Position numbers and translations under genes: made by a program. From contig OMUP01000141.1 of the NCBI GenBank assembly GCA_900314255.1, forward strand, positions 1-56,555: a DNA stretch of 56,555 nt, in the 5' to 3' direction. Within the stretch, counting starts at the first letter, position 1. Each line of letters starts with the position of its first letter. Shown in pieces: positions 32,387-41,182 of the stretch. The notes beneath the pieces were generated by a model, which worked only from the letters and a program-made list of their open reading frames with translations, was not told the origin of the DNA and ran no database searches. The DNA comes from an uncultured Lachnospiraceae bacterium. GTDB taxonomy: Bacteria; Bacillota; Clostridia; Lachnospirales; Lachnospiraceae.

Positions 32387-35131
32387 ATGAAATATCCTCT
32401 GAACGGAACATGGGAATGCACACTGCCGGACGGAAGCCGGTATGAAGCGGTACTTCCCGGAACACTTGACGAAAACAAAATCGGGCATGCCGACACCATC
32501 TTCCGTCCTTCGCATCCGGAAGAATCCGCCGGCACTTCCGCTGAAAACAAGCCGTCATCTGTCATCCGCACCCGGCTCACGCGGCGCTTTACATTTGAAG
32601 GGGCGGCTGTTTTCACGCGGACATTCAACGATAACGTTCCGGAAGATAAGCGTATCTTCCTCATGGCGGAGCGCGCGCGCTGTCTGTCCCTTTCCATCGA
32701 CGGAAAAAGAGTCGTTCCGTACGACTTTGACACGCTTGCCGCGCCGCATGTTTTTGAAGTGACCGGACTGCTTCGCAGAGGAAGCCGCATCAGCCTCATC
32801 TCGGACAATCACTATCCCGGTCTTCCCCGCGAGGCGATTCTGAATTCCTCGGCTGCCACCGATGAAACCCAGACCAACTGGAACGGAATCCTCGGCGATT
32901 TCTGTCTTTTCACACGTCCGGCCGCCTTTATCCGCCGCCTCACAGTGATTCCTTCAGAGGATCTGGCCAGCCTGTTCGTGCGCGTTGAAACTGATTCTCC
33001 TGCAGATTTCAAAGGAATGCTTCACCTGGAAAGCGATGCTCTCGAAAAGCCTTTCAGCATGACTCTGGATATTCCGGCCGGAAAGCAGAGTCTTTCTCTT
33101 CCAGCTCTGCGCGTCAAAAAGGATGCAGAGCGCTGGGACGAGTACGAAGGAAATCTGTATGAGATGAAGGCATCTCTGATCCCGGAAAACCGCACCGCAT
33201 CTGACGAGTTCACCGCCCGTTTCGGAATACGGCGCATCGGCGTGAACAAGGACCGCCGCCTGACGCTCAACGGCCGTCCCTTCTTCCTGCGCTCGGAAGC
33301 CAACTGTGCTGTGTTCCCGGAGACAGGGTACGAGCCCATGGACCTTGACACCTGGCTTTCGGTCATGAAAACGTATAAATCCTATGGTGTGAACCTTGTC
33401 CGTTTTCACTCGCACATTCCGCCGGAAGCGGCATTTGAGGCCGCGGACCGGTGCGGGATGATGGTCGAGCCAGAGCTGGACGACTGGGACCCGAGACACG
33501 CACTCGCCGATGACGTGAGCGTTTCCTATTATACCCGCGAGCTGCTGTCAGTTCTTGAAACTTACGGGAATCATCCGTCATTTGTCATGCTGACACTGGG
33601 GAATGAGCTTTATACCGATGAGACCGGATACGAGAACATGGGCACTCTCCTGCATCTTGCGCGCCGGACGGACCCGAGCCGCCTGTACGCAAACGCCTCC
33701 AACGGGAAGCGGGAGCGCGAAAAGCCAGCTGCGTTCAACGATTTTCACACGGCGATGGCCTTCGACGGGGAACCTCTTCGCGGCATAAGTCCCGGCACGC
33801 CGCTTCCGGGTTTCATCAACAATGAATATCCCGACACGCGCCGCAATTACAGCGATCTGATCCGCCGTCTGCGCCAGGAATCTGACCAGCCCGTCTTCGG
33901 CTTTGAAGTCGGACAGTTTGAAGTTCTGCCGGACTTTGACGAAATCGACTGCTTCCATGGCGTCACCGATCCGGCCAACTACCGGATCATCCGCGAGGAA
34001 GCCTCTGCCCTGGGGCTGCTTGACAAATGGAAAAACTACGCAGAAGCAACCGGTGAGGCCGCCCTTCTTTCCTACCGCGCGGAGGTGGAGGCGGTGCTCA
34101 GAACGCCGGAGATGTCCGGCCTTTCGCTGCTCGGTCTTCAGGATTTTCCGGGGCAGGGAACAGCGCTCGTCGGCATGATGAACAGCCACATGCAGCCAAA
34201 GCCGTACGCCTTTTCAAAGCCGGAAAACTTCCGCTCCTTCTTCACAGATCTGGCGCCGCTGGCTCTTCTTCCGGCCCGCACTTTCACAGTGCAGGACACG
34301 CTCCGGTTTGAGGTGCGTGTGGCCAACTACAGCCGTTCGGATGTGACCGGTACACCGGACATCACCCTCACTCTTCACGAGGGGACCGGAAGCCGGGTTG
34401 TGCCGGGGAAAGATACGCAGGCACACTGCCGGGGAAAGCAGGTGAATGTCCGCACAGGCACACTTGTTTCTGCCGGAGAATTTGAAATCCCGCTTGCTGA
34501 TTTCGCTGCGCCGGCGCGTTTTGATCTTGCGGTTTCATTTGCCGGGAAACGGTGCGTGTGGCCGATATGGATCTACGAAGACAAACCTGTCGCGTGCCCG
34601 GAAGACGTGCACGAATTCAGAACCTTTAATGAAGAGGCAAAAGCGGTCCTTGAACGCGGCGGCACGGTGTACCTTTCACCCGCGTCCACGCCGGAGGCGA
34701 TGCCTGGATCTGTCCGGGCCCAGTTCACACCTGATTTCTGGTCTGTCGGAACTTTCCCTGAACAGACCGGGTGCATGGGACAGTACATCGACACAGACTG
34801 TCCGCTGTTTGAACAGTTCCCGACGGAGTTTCACACCAACTGGCAGTGGTGGCCGATGGCAAACCGCCAGGCAGTTATCGTTCCACAGCATATCCGCCCG
34901 ATCGTGACCGAGATGGACAGCTGCATGCGTCTGCGGCACATGGCGCAGATTTTTGCCGGCAGGTGCCTGAACGGGCGGCTTCTCTTCTCTTCCGTCGGCC
35001 TGCAGGATCTCCAGGCGTATCCGGAAGCGCGGGCACTTCAGTCTGCCATCTACCGGTATCTGTCGTCAGACAGCTTTGACACAGGCGTTACGATCCTTCC
35101 GGAAGAGCTGGAAAAAATAATGTCATCATGA
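32387..35131 (+). CDS. Glycoside hydrolase family 2 (exo-glycosidase)
   Basis: 914 residues. The N-terminal sugar-binding jelly-roll domain (MKYPLNGTWECTLPDG onward) and immunoglobulin-like domain are followed by a TIM barrel from about residue 285 (LTLNGRPFFLRSEANCAVFP). The acid/base is Glu407 in MLTLGNEL; the nucleophile is probably Glu507 or Glu512 in FGFEVGQFE. The last 250 residues are extra beta domains. No signal peptide is present, so the substrate is imported. Activity (galactosidase, glucuronidase, mannosidase or other) cannot be fixed from sequence. AAAGGA lies nine bases before the ATG. Divergent from the AraC regulator; a PAP2 protein gene follows. Confidence 0.9.
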   Translation: MKYPLNGTWECTLPDGSRYEAVLPGTLDENKIGHADTIFRPSHPEESAGTSAENKPSSVIRTRLTRRFTFEGAAVFTRTFNDNVPEDKRIFLMAERARCLSLSIDGKRVVPYDFDTLAAPHVFEVTGLLRRGSRISLISDNHYPGLPREAILNSSAATDETQTNWNGILGDFCLFTRPAAFIRRLTVIPSEDLASLFVRVETDSPADFKGMLHLESDALEKPFSMTLDIPAGKQSLSLPALRVKKDAERWDEYEGNLYEMKASLIPENRTASDEFTARFGIRRIGVNKDRRLTLNGRPFFLRSEANCAVFPETGYEPMDLDTWLSVMKTYKSYGVNLVRFHSHIPPEAAFEAADRCGMMVEPELDDWDPRHALADDVSVSYYTRELLSVLETYGNHPSFVMLTLGNELYTDETGYENMGTLLHLARRTDPSRLYANASNGKREREKPAAFNDFHTAMAFDGEPLRGISPGTPLPGFINNEYPDTRRNYSDLIRRLRQESDQPVFGFEVGQFEVLPDFDEIDCFHGVTDPANYRIIREEASALGLLDKWKNYAEATGEAALLSYRAEVEAVLRTPEMSGLSLLGLQDFPGQGTALVGMMNSHMQPKPYAFSKPENFRSFFTDLAPLALLPARTFTVQDTLRFEVRVANYSRSDVTGTPDITLTLHEGTGSRVVPGKDTQAHCRGKQVNVRTGTLVSAGEFEIPLADFAAPARFDLAVSFAGKRCVWPIWIYEDKPVACPEDVHEFRTFNEEAKAVLERGGTVYLSPASTPEAMPGSVRAQFTPDFWSVGTFPEQTGCMGQYIDTDCPLFEQFPTEFHTNWQWWPMANRQAVIVPQHIRPIVTEMDSCMRLRHMAQIFAGRCLNGRLLFSSVGLQDLQAYPEARALQSAIYRYLSSDSFDTGVTILPEELEKIMSS

Positions 35132-35181
35132 TACGATAGCCTCGTATGTCTTAAACGGCACTTACACGGGGTGATGTCACA

Positions 35182-35913
35182 TTGAACAGCAGACCGGATA
35201 TTACTTCCAGACTGAACGCCTTTTTTACGCCGAACCGGCGCAAGCGCATTTTTGCCGGTGTTCTGCTCTGGGTGATCTATGGAATTTTCTTTGCACTGGA
35301 TGAGCGGATCATCCGTCCGGATAATCCGCGGCTTCATTATATTCACACGCCGCTCGATGACAGGATTCCCTTCATCGAGTGGTTCGTTTTCCCTTATCTG
35401 TACTGGATAGGCCTGATCCTGATCGTATGGCTTATCATGCTGATGAAGGCAAGCGACGAAGAATATATTCACTTCTGCCGGCTGGTTATGGCCGGTTCAT
35501 ATGCGATTCTGACCTTTTACCTGATCTGGCCGACCGCCCTGAATCTGCGCCCGGAAGTCATTCCGGACAACATCGCCGGCCGGCTCGTCAGCTGGATCGA
35601 AGGGACGGACTCTCCGACCAATGTGTTCCCGAGCCTGCACGTCTATATTTCTCTCTGCCTCTACGACGGCATCAGCACCTGCCGGGCACTGAAAGGAAGA
35701 CGCGGCCTGAAACTCTGGGTCCTTGTCTCCATCCTTCTGATCATCGTCTCCACCGTGTTCATCAAACAGCACTCTGTGCTGGACCTCATCGCCGGCGGCG
35801 TAGCCGCGCTGATCTCCTTCCTTGTCTTCTACGCTCTTCCGTATTTCCGGACAGAGAAAAAGGAAAACAACACCTCCGGGCACCAGGATCCGGCTCAGGA
35901 GAGAATCGGATAA
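35182..35913 (+). CDS. PAP2-family membrane phosphatase-like protein
   Basis: 243 residues with about six membrane helices. The PAP2 active-site segments are PTNVFPSLHVYISL (about residue 150) and FIKQHSVLDLIAGG (about 195), in the style of the inositol phosphorylceramide synthase/lipid phosphatase branch. The substrate, probably a lipid phosphate, is not known. The start is TTG (35182) preceded by GGGGTGAT; the only nearby ATG is out of frame. It lies 50 bases after the GH2 gene and may be co-transcribed. A strong bidirectional terminator follows. Confidence 0.82.
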   Translation: MNSRPDITSRLNAFFTPNRRKRIFAGVLLWVIYGIFFALDERIIRPDNPRLHYIHTPLDDRIPFIEWFVFPYLYWIGLILIVWLIMLMKASDEEYIHFCRLVMAGSYAILTFYLIWPTALNLRPEVIPDNIAGRLVSWIEGTDSPTNVFPSLHVYISLCLYDGISTCRALKGRRGLKLWVLVSILLIIVSTVFIKQHSVLDLIAGGVAALISFLVFYALPYFRTEKKENNTSGHQDPAQERIG

Positions 35914-35928
35914 GCCGCATTTCCCGTC

Positions 35929-35983
35929 AAAAAACCGCAGCAGCCACTTCTTTTTTTGAAAAGTGGCTGCCGCGGATTTTTTT
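35929..35983. terminator. Bidirectional intrinsic terminator between PAP2 and pgm genes
   Basis: A 15-base stem (35935-35949 with 35961-35975, one mismatch) is flanked by six A on the left and seven T on the right, so it works on both strands for the two convergent genes. Confidence 0.92.
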
Positions 35984-36005
35984 GTTATCTGAAATTCTTT
36001 ACTTT

Positions 36006-37688
36006 TTATGCCAGCAGCGGCTTCACGGCCTCGGCCAGCTTGTCTTTTTCTGCCTCTGCCTCGGCCAGATCCCTGCCCTTCGTGGTGAAGTAGGTCTTGA
36101 TCTTCGGCTCGGTGCCGGACGGACGGATCACGATGGTAGAGCCGTCATCCAGTGCGTAGATGAGAACATTGGCCTTCGGAAGGCCGGTCTCTTCCGGCTT
36201 CTCGTAGTCGGTGACCTTCGTTACCTTCTTGCCGGCGAATTCCTTCGGCGGATTCTTGCGGAGATTCTCCATAATGCCAGCCATCTTGTCCATGCCGGAA
36301 AGTCCCGGGAAGGAATACGAATCCACTTTGTTCAGGTAGCGGCCGTACTGCGCGTAGATCTCTTCCAGCCTCTGCTTGATCGAGGAACCGATCGAACGGT
36401 AGTAGGCAGCCATCTCGCAGATGAGCATTGATGCAATGACGGCGTCCTTGTCTCTTACATACGGTCCAGCCAAGTATCCGTAGGATTCCTCAAATCCGAA
36501 GATAAAGCGGTCAACTTCGCCGTCTGCCTCAAGTTTTGCGATCTGATCGCCGATCCACTTGAAGCCCGTCAGCGTCTCGCGCAGCTCAACGCCGTAGTGC
36601 TTCGCCACAAGATTGGCAAGCGGCGTGGAAACAATCGACTTCACCGCAACCGGATTCTTCGGCATCGTGCCCTTTTCGATGCGTCCTGCGCAGATATAAT
36701 CCAGAAGCAGAACACCCATCTCATTGCCCGTCACGAGCTCATACGTGCCGTCCGCACACTTCATGGCGATACCGACGCGGTCCGCATCCGGGTCCGTCGC
36801 AAGCATCAGATCAGCTCCCGTCTTCTTGGCGAGCTCAAGTCCCTTTTCAAGAGCCTCGAAAATCTCCGGGTTCGGGTACGGACAGGTCGTAAAGTATCCG
36901 TTCGGATACTCCTGCTCCGGTACAATCGTGATGTCATCGATGCCGATGTCATTGAGCACATGCGTGACCGGAACAAGGCCGGTTCCGTTGAGCGGCGAGT
37001 AAACCAGCTTCAGGCCGGAACCCTTTGCAGCACCCGGGCGGATCTGCCGCGCCTCGATGGCATCATACAGTCCCTGTTTGCAGTCTTCTCCGACAAAGCG
37101 GATAAGCCCCTTCTCAACACCTTCCGCAAAGCTCATGTACTTCGCGCCGGTCAGCACATCCGTCTTCTGAATCGAATCATATACGACAGCCGCCGCATCG
37201 TCGGTCATCTGGCAGCCGTCCGGCCCGTACGCCTTGTAGCCGTTGTACTGCGCCGGGTTGTGGGATGCCGTGATCATAATGCCGGCGTTGCAGTGATAAT
37301 ATCTCGTGGCAAATGAGAGCGCCGGCACCGGCATAAGCTCATCATAAATCCGGACATGGATGCCATTGGCAGCCAGGACACCCGCCGCGTCTCTCGCAAA
37401 AGTCCAGCCCTTGAGCCTGGAATCGTAGCTGATCGCGACCGTCTGCGTGCCGCCCTGCGTCTTCACCCAGTCGGCGACGCCCTGTGTCGCCTGACGCACA
37501 ACCCAGATATTCATCCGGTTCGTGCCGGCGCCAAGCGTTCCGCGCAGTCCCGCTGTTCCGAATTTCAGGGCAACGGCAAACCGCTCCTTGATGGCCGCGT
37601 CGTCATCCTTGATGCTGCGCAGTTCCATCTTCAGGTCCACATCTTCAAGATCCGCAGCCAGCCAGCGTTCATATTCATCTCTGTACAT
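36006..37688 (-). CDS. Phosphoglucomutase/phosphomannomutase (alpha-D-phosphohexomutase)
   Basis: 560 residues. It interconverts hexose 1- and 6-phosphates (glucose and/or mannose). The four conserved regions are present: catalytic Ser in TASHNPAQYNGYKAY (about 145), metal loop DPDADRVGIA (about 305), sugar-binding GFEESYGYL (about 400) and phosphate-binding RPSGTEPKIKTY (about 525). The length fits the PgcA/ManB type of Firmicutes. The ATG at 37688 has AGGGGG seven bases upstream. It could supply glucose 6-phosphate from glucose 1-phosphate released by the glycogen phosphorylase at the window end. Confidence 0.95.
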   Translation of the reverse strand: MYRDEYERWLAADLEDVDLKMELRSIKDDDAAIKERFAVALKFGTAGLRGTLGAGTNRMNIWVVRQATQGVADWVKTQGGTQTVAISYDSRLKGWTFARDAAGVLAANGIHVRIYDELMPVPALSFATRYYHCNAGIMITASHNPAQYNGYKAYGPDGCQMTDDAAAVVYDSIQKTDVLTGAKYMSFAEGVEKGLIRFVGEDCKQGLYDAIEARQIRPGAAKGSGLKLVYSPLNGTGLVPVTHVLNDIGIDDITIVPEQEYPNGYFTTCPYPNPEIFEALEKGLELAKKTGADLMLATDPDADRVGIAMKCADGTYELVTGNEMGVLLLDYICAGRIEKGTMPKNPVAVKSIVSTPLANLVAKHYGVELRETLTGFKWIGDQIAKLEADGEVDRFIFGFEESYGYLAGPYVRDKDAVIASMLICEMAAYYRSIGSSIKQRLEEIYAQYGRYLNKVDSYSFPGLSGMDKMAGIMENLRKNPPKEFAGKKVTKVTDYEKPEETGLPKANVLIYALDDGSTIVIRPSGTEPKIKTYFTTKGRDLAEAEAEKDKLAEAVKPLLA

Positions 37689-37758
37689 CAAAATACCCCC
37701 TTGGTATTCATTTCAGGGCAGCCTGAAACTGCCCGTTCACGCTGTGTTTCTGTCCTAT

Positions 37759-37787
37759 ATGATACCAACACAGCCCGGTGAATTCAA
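37759..37787 (-). promoter_or_regulatory. Probable promoter of the phosphohexomutase gene
   Basis: On the minus strand TTGAAT (forward 37782-37787) and TATCAT (37759-37764) are 17 bases apart, about 65 bases before the ATG. Confidence 0.5.
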
Positions 37788-37815
37788 GATTCCGGGGCCT
37801 GGGAAGCATGATCAT

Positions 37816-37855
37816 AAAAAAACACCAGGATGAGCGTCCTTTCCTCACCCCGGTG
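37816..37855 (-). terminator. Intrinsic terminator after the YczE-like gene
   Basis: On the minus strand CACCGGGGTGAG pairs with CTCATCCTGGTG (one mismatch), followed by seven T. Confidence 0.85.
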
Positions 37856-37869
37856 ATAATCACGTTTAT

Positions 37870-38598
37870 TCAGGCTGCCTGCCTCTTCAGAACTCTGTCT
37901 GCTGCAGCCCCTTTTCCGTACAGCATCGGTTCCGCCACAGTCCGTCTGAACACGTCGATCAGCGGCCCCATGAAAAATGCGGTCACAATCGTTCCCAGCC
38001 CGACGGCCGCTCCGAAGTGAAAACCAATCAGGACGCAGACGAGATCACAGGCAATTCTGCACCAGCGGAACGACACTTTGCGCTCTTTCTCTGTGATTGT
38101 AAGCGCAACCGCGTCATACACCGACACGCCGAGATCCGCCACATAGTACAGAGCCGACGAAAGGCACATGATCACGATGCCGGAGAAAAGAAGAATCAGC
38201 CGCTTCACCAGTCCTGGTTCCGGGAACAGCTGTCTGCAGACAAATCCTGAAAAATCAGCGATGTACCCCACGAGGAACAGATTGAACAGAGTCCCCAGTC
38301 CCATCAGTTTCCGGTTTACAGCGGCCACAGCGATGAACATGATCAGTGAAAGAAACATGTAATATACGCCATATGAAAACGGATGCCCGGAGATTGTGTC
38401 AAACTCGGCCCACGTCCCGTGCGCAAAAACCTGGAACGGATCGAATCCCATTCCGGAAGCACTGAAAAGCCCGACACTGACACCGGAAATCGAAACTCCG
38501 GTGATAGTCATAATCACGCGGCGCTTCATCTCTGCATCCATATCCGGCACTTTGCCCGCAAGTCTGCGGAAAAATCCCTCTCCTGAAAACTTCCCCAT
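37870..38598 (-). CDS. YczE/YitT-like integral membrane protein
   Basis: About 242 residues with roughly five membrane helices. The pattern SGVSVGLFSASGMGFDPFQVF in helix 1-2, YYVADLGVSVYDAVALTIT and FRWCRIACDLVCVLIGFHFG matches the YczE/YyaS-type family of unknown function. The start is uncertain: the ATG at 38598 has GAGG only two bases before it; a TTG at 38676 and an ATG about 45 bases further inside are alternatives. It is upstream of, and separated by a terminator from, the mutase gene. A 13-base inverted repeat lies in its 5' region. Confidence 0.72.
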   Translation of the reverse strand: MGKFSGEGFFRRLAGKVPDMDAEMKRRVIMTITGVSISGVSVGLFSASGMGFDPFQVFAHGTWAEFDTISGHPFSYGVYYMFLSLIMFIAVAAVNRKLMGLGTLFNLFLVGYIADFSGFVCRQLFPEPGLVKRLILLFSGIVIMCLSSALYYVADLGVSVYDAVALTITEKERKVSFRWCRIACDLVCVLIGFHFGAAVGLGTIVTAFFMGPLIDVFRRTVAEPMLYGKGAAADRVLKRQAA

Positions 38599-38725
38599 AT
38601 CCTCAAAAACCCCATAAAACAGCCAGAACTGTGCCTTTTCCGGCACCGGAACTATCCTAATGCGCGGTCCAGGCAAATGTCATGTATTTTTTCCTGTTTC
38701 CGCGCAATTTCAGCATATCGTACAG

Positions 38726-38763
38726 GCATTCTGACAATCTCAACCTGAATATTGTCAGAATGC
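38726..38763. repeat. Perfect 13-base inverted repeat
   Basis: GCATTCTGACAAT (38726-38738) and ATTGTCAGAATGC (38751-38763) are separated by 12 bases. No T-run follows on either strand, so it is not an ordinary terminator. It may be an operator or a structured leader of the YczE-like gene. Confidence 0.7.
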
Positions 38764-38889
38764 GGGCAGCATATTTTCCGCATTTGTGCAGTTTTAAGGC
38801 ACATGTTTCACAAGGGTTTGGGAAGCTCCCGAAGCGGAATGAAAAATAAGAGCAGATCGCGCTTTTTTTATTTTTTTTAAAATTAGCGC

Positions 38890-38918
38890 TTGACACATCT
38901 GGAAAAATCATGTATATT
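38890..38918 (+). promoter_or_regulatory. Strong promoter of tRNA-Pro
   Basis: TTGACA (38890-38895) and TATATT (38913-38918) are 17 bases apart. A T/A-rich tract directly upstream (38863-38884) looks like an UP element. Confidence 0.85.
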
Positions 38919-38955
38919 AGCAAAGTCGGCAGTGAGACATCTCACAGAACCGCAT

Positions 38956-39029
38956 CGAAGCGTGGCTCAGTTTGGTAGAGCGCTGCGTTCGGGACGCAGA
39001 GGTCGCGTGTTCGAATCACGTCGCTTCGA
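38956..39029 (+). tRNA. tRNA-Pro (anticodon CGG)
   Basis: A 74-base cloverleaf: acceptor arms CGAAGCG and CGCTTCG, D-arm with GCTC and TAGAGC, anticodon stem CTGCG/CGCAG around the loop TTCGGGA (anticodon CGG, reads CCG), T-loop TTCGAAT, discriminator A. The 3' CCA is not encoded. It stands alone between its own promoter and terminator. Confidence 0.95.
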
Positions 39030-39033
39030 CTCA

Positions 39034-39067
39034 TAAAAAGCAGTTTCCTTTCGGAAACTGCTTTTTT
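39034..39067 (+). terminator. Intrinsic terminator of tRNA-Pro
   Basis: AGCAGTTTC (39039-39047), short loop, GAAACTGCT (39054-39062), then six T. The mirror A-run on the left also lets it serve the convergent minus-strand gene. Confidence 0.9.
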
Positions 39068-39080
39068 GTTTTTGTACTTC

Positions 39081-41066
39081 TCAGTTTTCTCTCTTCCACT
39101 CGTCCGCTAAAATCGGCATGTAGATTCCGCCCTGAACACTGCGTCCTTTAAAATGGCAGTACTGCCCGGTTTTTGTATTGTACCAGTCTCCGAACGGGTA
39201 GCGTGTCGGCGTCTGTCTCAGGTATTTTGCCACGCCGGAAATAAGCTCCGCGCGCGCCGCTCTGTCATTTGTCATAGCACTTACCCAGAGAATCCAGTCG
39301 CTCTTGGTGTAGTCCGCACGGGAATCAAGCGGCACGCCGTATTCATTGGCCTTCGTGAGGTAATACTCTGTGTCGTGCTTCATTACATCCGGATGAAACA
39401 GTCTGCTGTCAAACAGCTGATCCCATACCATGTTATACTTGAGACTCCAGGTGTCCGGGTGACCGAAGGCGAGCATCGTGTGATCTTCTGCTGCTGCGCG
39501 CACCTCCCAGGAATGTGCCATTTTCACGGCCGCCGTATGCGCCGTTCCCGCCTCACCAGTTCTCCCCGTCATGGCGCAAAGCCGGCCGTACGACTCTACG
39601 CCCATCACAGCCTTCACTGACAGATTCGCATTGTGCGAAAGGTGCCCGGCAAAATCATCCGTGCAGAGCTGTTCAGCCGGGTCCTGCCCGTACTGCAGCA
39701 GATACTCTTTCCACTGCGTAAGAGTCTTCATATGCGCTTTGGCAAAGTCCGCATTCTTCTCCGCCAGGCAGACCGCCAGCGTCATGATAATCATGTTGCC
39801 GCACTCTTCCACCGGCATCTGATACCGGAAATCATACAAATCATCGCGGCCGCCGGACTGATAAAACGGCGGATAAACATCTCCGTCTGCTCCGGACCAG
39901 AAATCCTGCGCACCGCCGGGAGCTTTGTTCAGGCCATACACCTGCCCCCATGCATACGGGTAACGCCCGACGTCATGCGGTGCAAAATCAAACGTCCAGG
40001 CATCCATGTCCGCAAAGCGGAAGATCGGGCGGAGCATACCTTTCACCAGCTCCGGGTTCAGCCACAGGAAAAGCGGGACAGAAGGATAGCTGACATCCAC
40101 GGTTCCGATACAGCCGTTCGAGTCATTTTCCTTGGACAAGTAAAGAATATTTCCTTCTTCATCCTCAATCAGTTTGTGTGCCGCAGCTGTCTGCCGGTAA
40201 GAAAGATCACAGAGAAATACATACTCGTCTCCGCCGGCCTCCTGTGCCTTTTTCTCAATCAGACTGTCAAACTCTTCCGCCTTTTTAAAACGTTCTTCCC
40301 GGTCCTGCATCGCGGCATCTATCGCTTTCGTAATGCAGCCATACGTCTTTGTCCAGTATGCCCGTCTCCACTGCCCGAAATAATTAATCGAAATCAGGTC
40401 ATCATAGGCAAACAAGATATGCGCCGCACCGCACTCAAACACAGCCTCCGCCGTGATCGTGCCGCGCTCCCTGCTGTGGCTGAGTTTTCCCGCTCCGCCT
40501 GCCAGTGCCAGATACGCATAGCCCCAGTCAATCGTCACATTGTCGCCGCTGCCGCCGAGCGGATGCTGCTGTGCTCTACCCATGGAGATGTAACAGCCGG
40601 AAGCTGTCGTGCCCGCCGGAAAAACGAGCGGCGCCGCCGGGTCGCTGCTCACAAGATCCCGCGTCAGCGTCACTGCCAGACTGGCCTGCGGATCCGACCC
40701 ATCTTTCATCCGAATTTCGGCGTCAATGTAACTGCACGGTCTTGAACAGATCGTCAGATCCCGGACATCCAGCGGCGTCATAAAGCTTAGTTCAAGTCTG
40801 GCATCCTCCGTCTCAAACGTAAACTTCGTCTGAAGCGCCGTGACATCCACAGCGGTCTGCTCCATCGGAACAGCGTCACCGCTCTCGCCGACAAGCCGGT
40901 ACATCTTCCCGTTCAGATGTACATCGACATAAATCCGCTGTTTCTTTCCCGACCAGTGCGTGGTATCTCCGACGCCCGCTTTGTCGCACGCGCACCAGAC
41001 CGACGTATACGGATCCTGCACAAGGAGCGGGATACACGCAGCTCTTTGAATCTTCATATCATGCAT
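39081..41066 (-). CDS. GtaA-like protein (DUF5127/DUF4965/DUF1793 architecture)
   Basis: 661 residues. The N-terminal beta-rich part (IQRAACIPLLVQDPYTSVWCA onward) corresponds to DUF5127, the middle (YRQTAAAHKLIEDEEGNILY, DVSYPSVPLFLWLNPELVKG) to DUF4965, and the end (alpha-barrel-like, WSLKYNMVWDQLFDSRLF, RSVQGGIYMPILA) to DUF1793. Fungal GtaA glutaminase has this layout, but many bacterial members lie in polysaccharide loci, and the alpha-barrel suggests a carbohydrate role. No signal peptide is visible, unlike secreted relatives. I leave the activity open. A minus-strand promoter (41095-41123) lies just upstream. Confidence 0.82.
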   Translation of the reverse strand: MHDMKIQRAACIPLLVQDPYTSVWCACDKAGVGDTTHWSGKKQRIYVDVHLNGKMYRLVGESGDAVPMEQTAVDVTALQTKFTFETEDARLELSFMTPLDVRDLTICSRPCSYIDAEIRMKDGSDPQASLAVTLTRDLVSSDPAAPLVFPAGTTASGCYISMGRAQQHPLGGSGDNVTIDWGYAYLALAGGAGKLSHSRERGTITAEAVFECGAAHILFAYDDLISINYFGQWRRAYWTKTYGCITKAIDAAMQDREERFKKAEEFDSLIEKKAQEAGGDEYVFLCDLSYRQTAAAHKLIEDEEGNILYLSKENDSNGCIGTVDVSYPSVPLFLWLNPELVKGMLRPIFRFADMDAWTFDFAPHDVGRYPYAWGQVYGLNKAPGGAQDFWSGADGDVYPPFYQSGGRDDLYDFRYQMPVEECGNMIIMTLAVCLAEKNADFAKAHMKTLTQWKEYLLQYGQDPAEQLCTDDFAGHLSHNANLSVKAVMGVESYGRLCAMTGRTGEAGTAHTAAVKMAHSWEVRAAAEDHTMLAFGHPDTWSLKYNMVWDQLFDSRLFHPDVMKHDTEYYLTKANEYGVPLDSRADYTKSDWILWVSAMTNDRAARAELISGVAKYLRQTPTRYPFGDWYNTKTGQYCHFKGRSVQGGIYMPILADEWKREN

Positions 41067-41094
41067 ACCTGCCTTTCACGAATGCTATGCTATG

Positions 41095-41123
41095 ATTTTA
41101 TCAGATTCAGAATTCGGTCACAA
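41095..41123 (-). promoter_or_regulatory. Probable promoter of the GtaA-like gene
   Basis: On the minus strand TTGTGA (forward 41118-41123) and TAAAAT (41095-41100) are 17 bases apart. Confidence 0.5.
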
Positions 41124-41182
41124 TCTCCGCTTCCCGATCTGTTACAATGCCCTTGGCAAATGCCGGAAAGGAGGCGCAGAAC

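Larger units (their letters stand above)
38599..38955. other. Gene-free stretch before tRNA-Pro
   Basis: About 360 bases without a convincing gene. It holds a 13-base perfect inverted repeat (38726-38763), an AT-rich tract (38863-38884) and the tRNA promoter (38890-38918). A Cys/Lys/Arg-rich open frame on the minus strand (38657-38923) has no ribosome binding site and is not called. Confidence 0.6.

Noticed and set aside
38657-38923. 88-codon minus-strand frame upstream of the YczE-like gene
   Set aside because: No ribosome binding site, unusual composition, and it covers an inverted repeat and the tRNA promoter region; probably non-coding.
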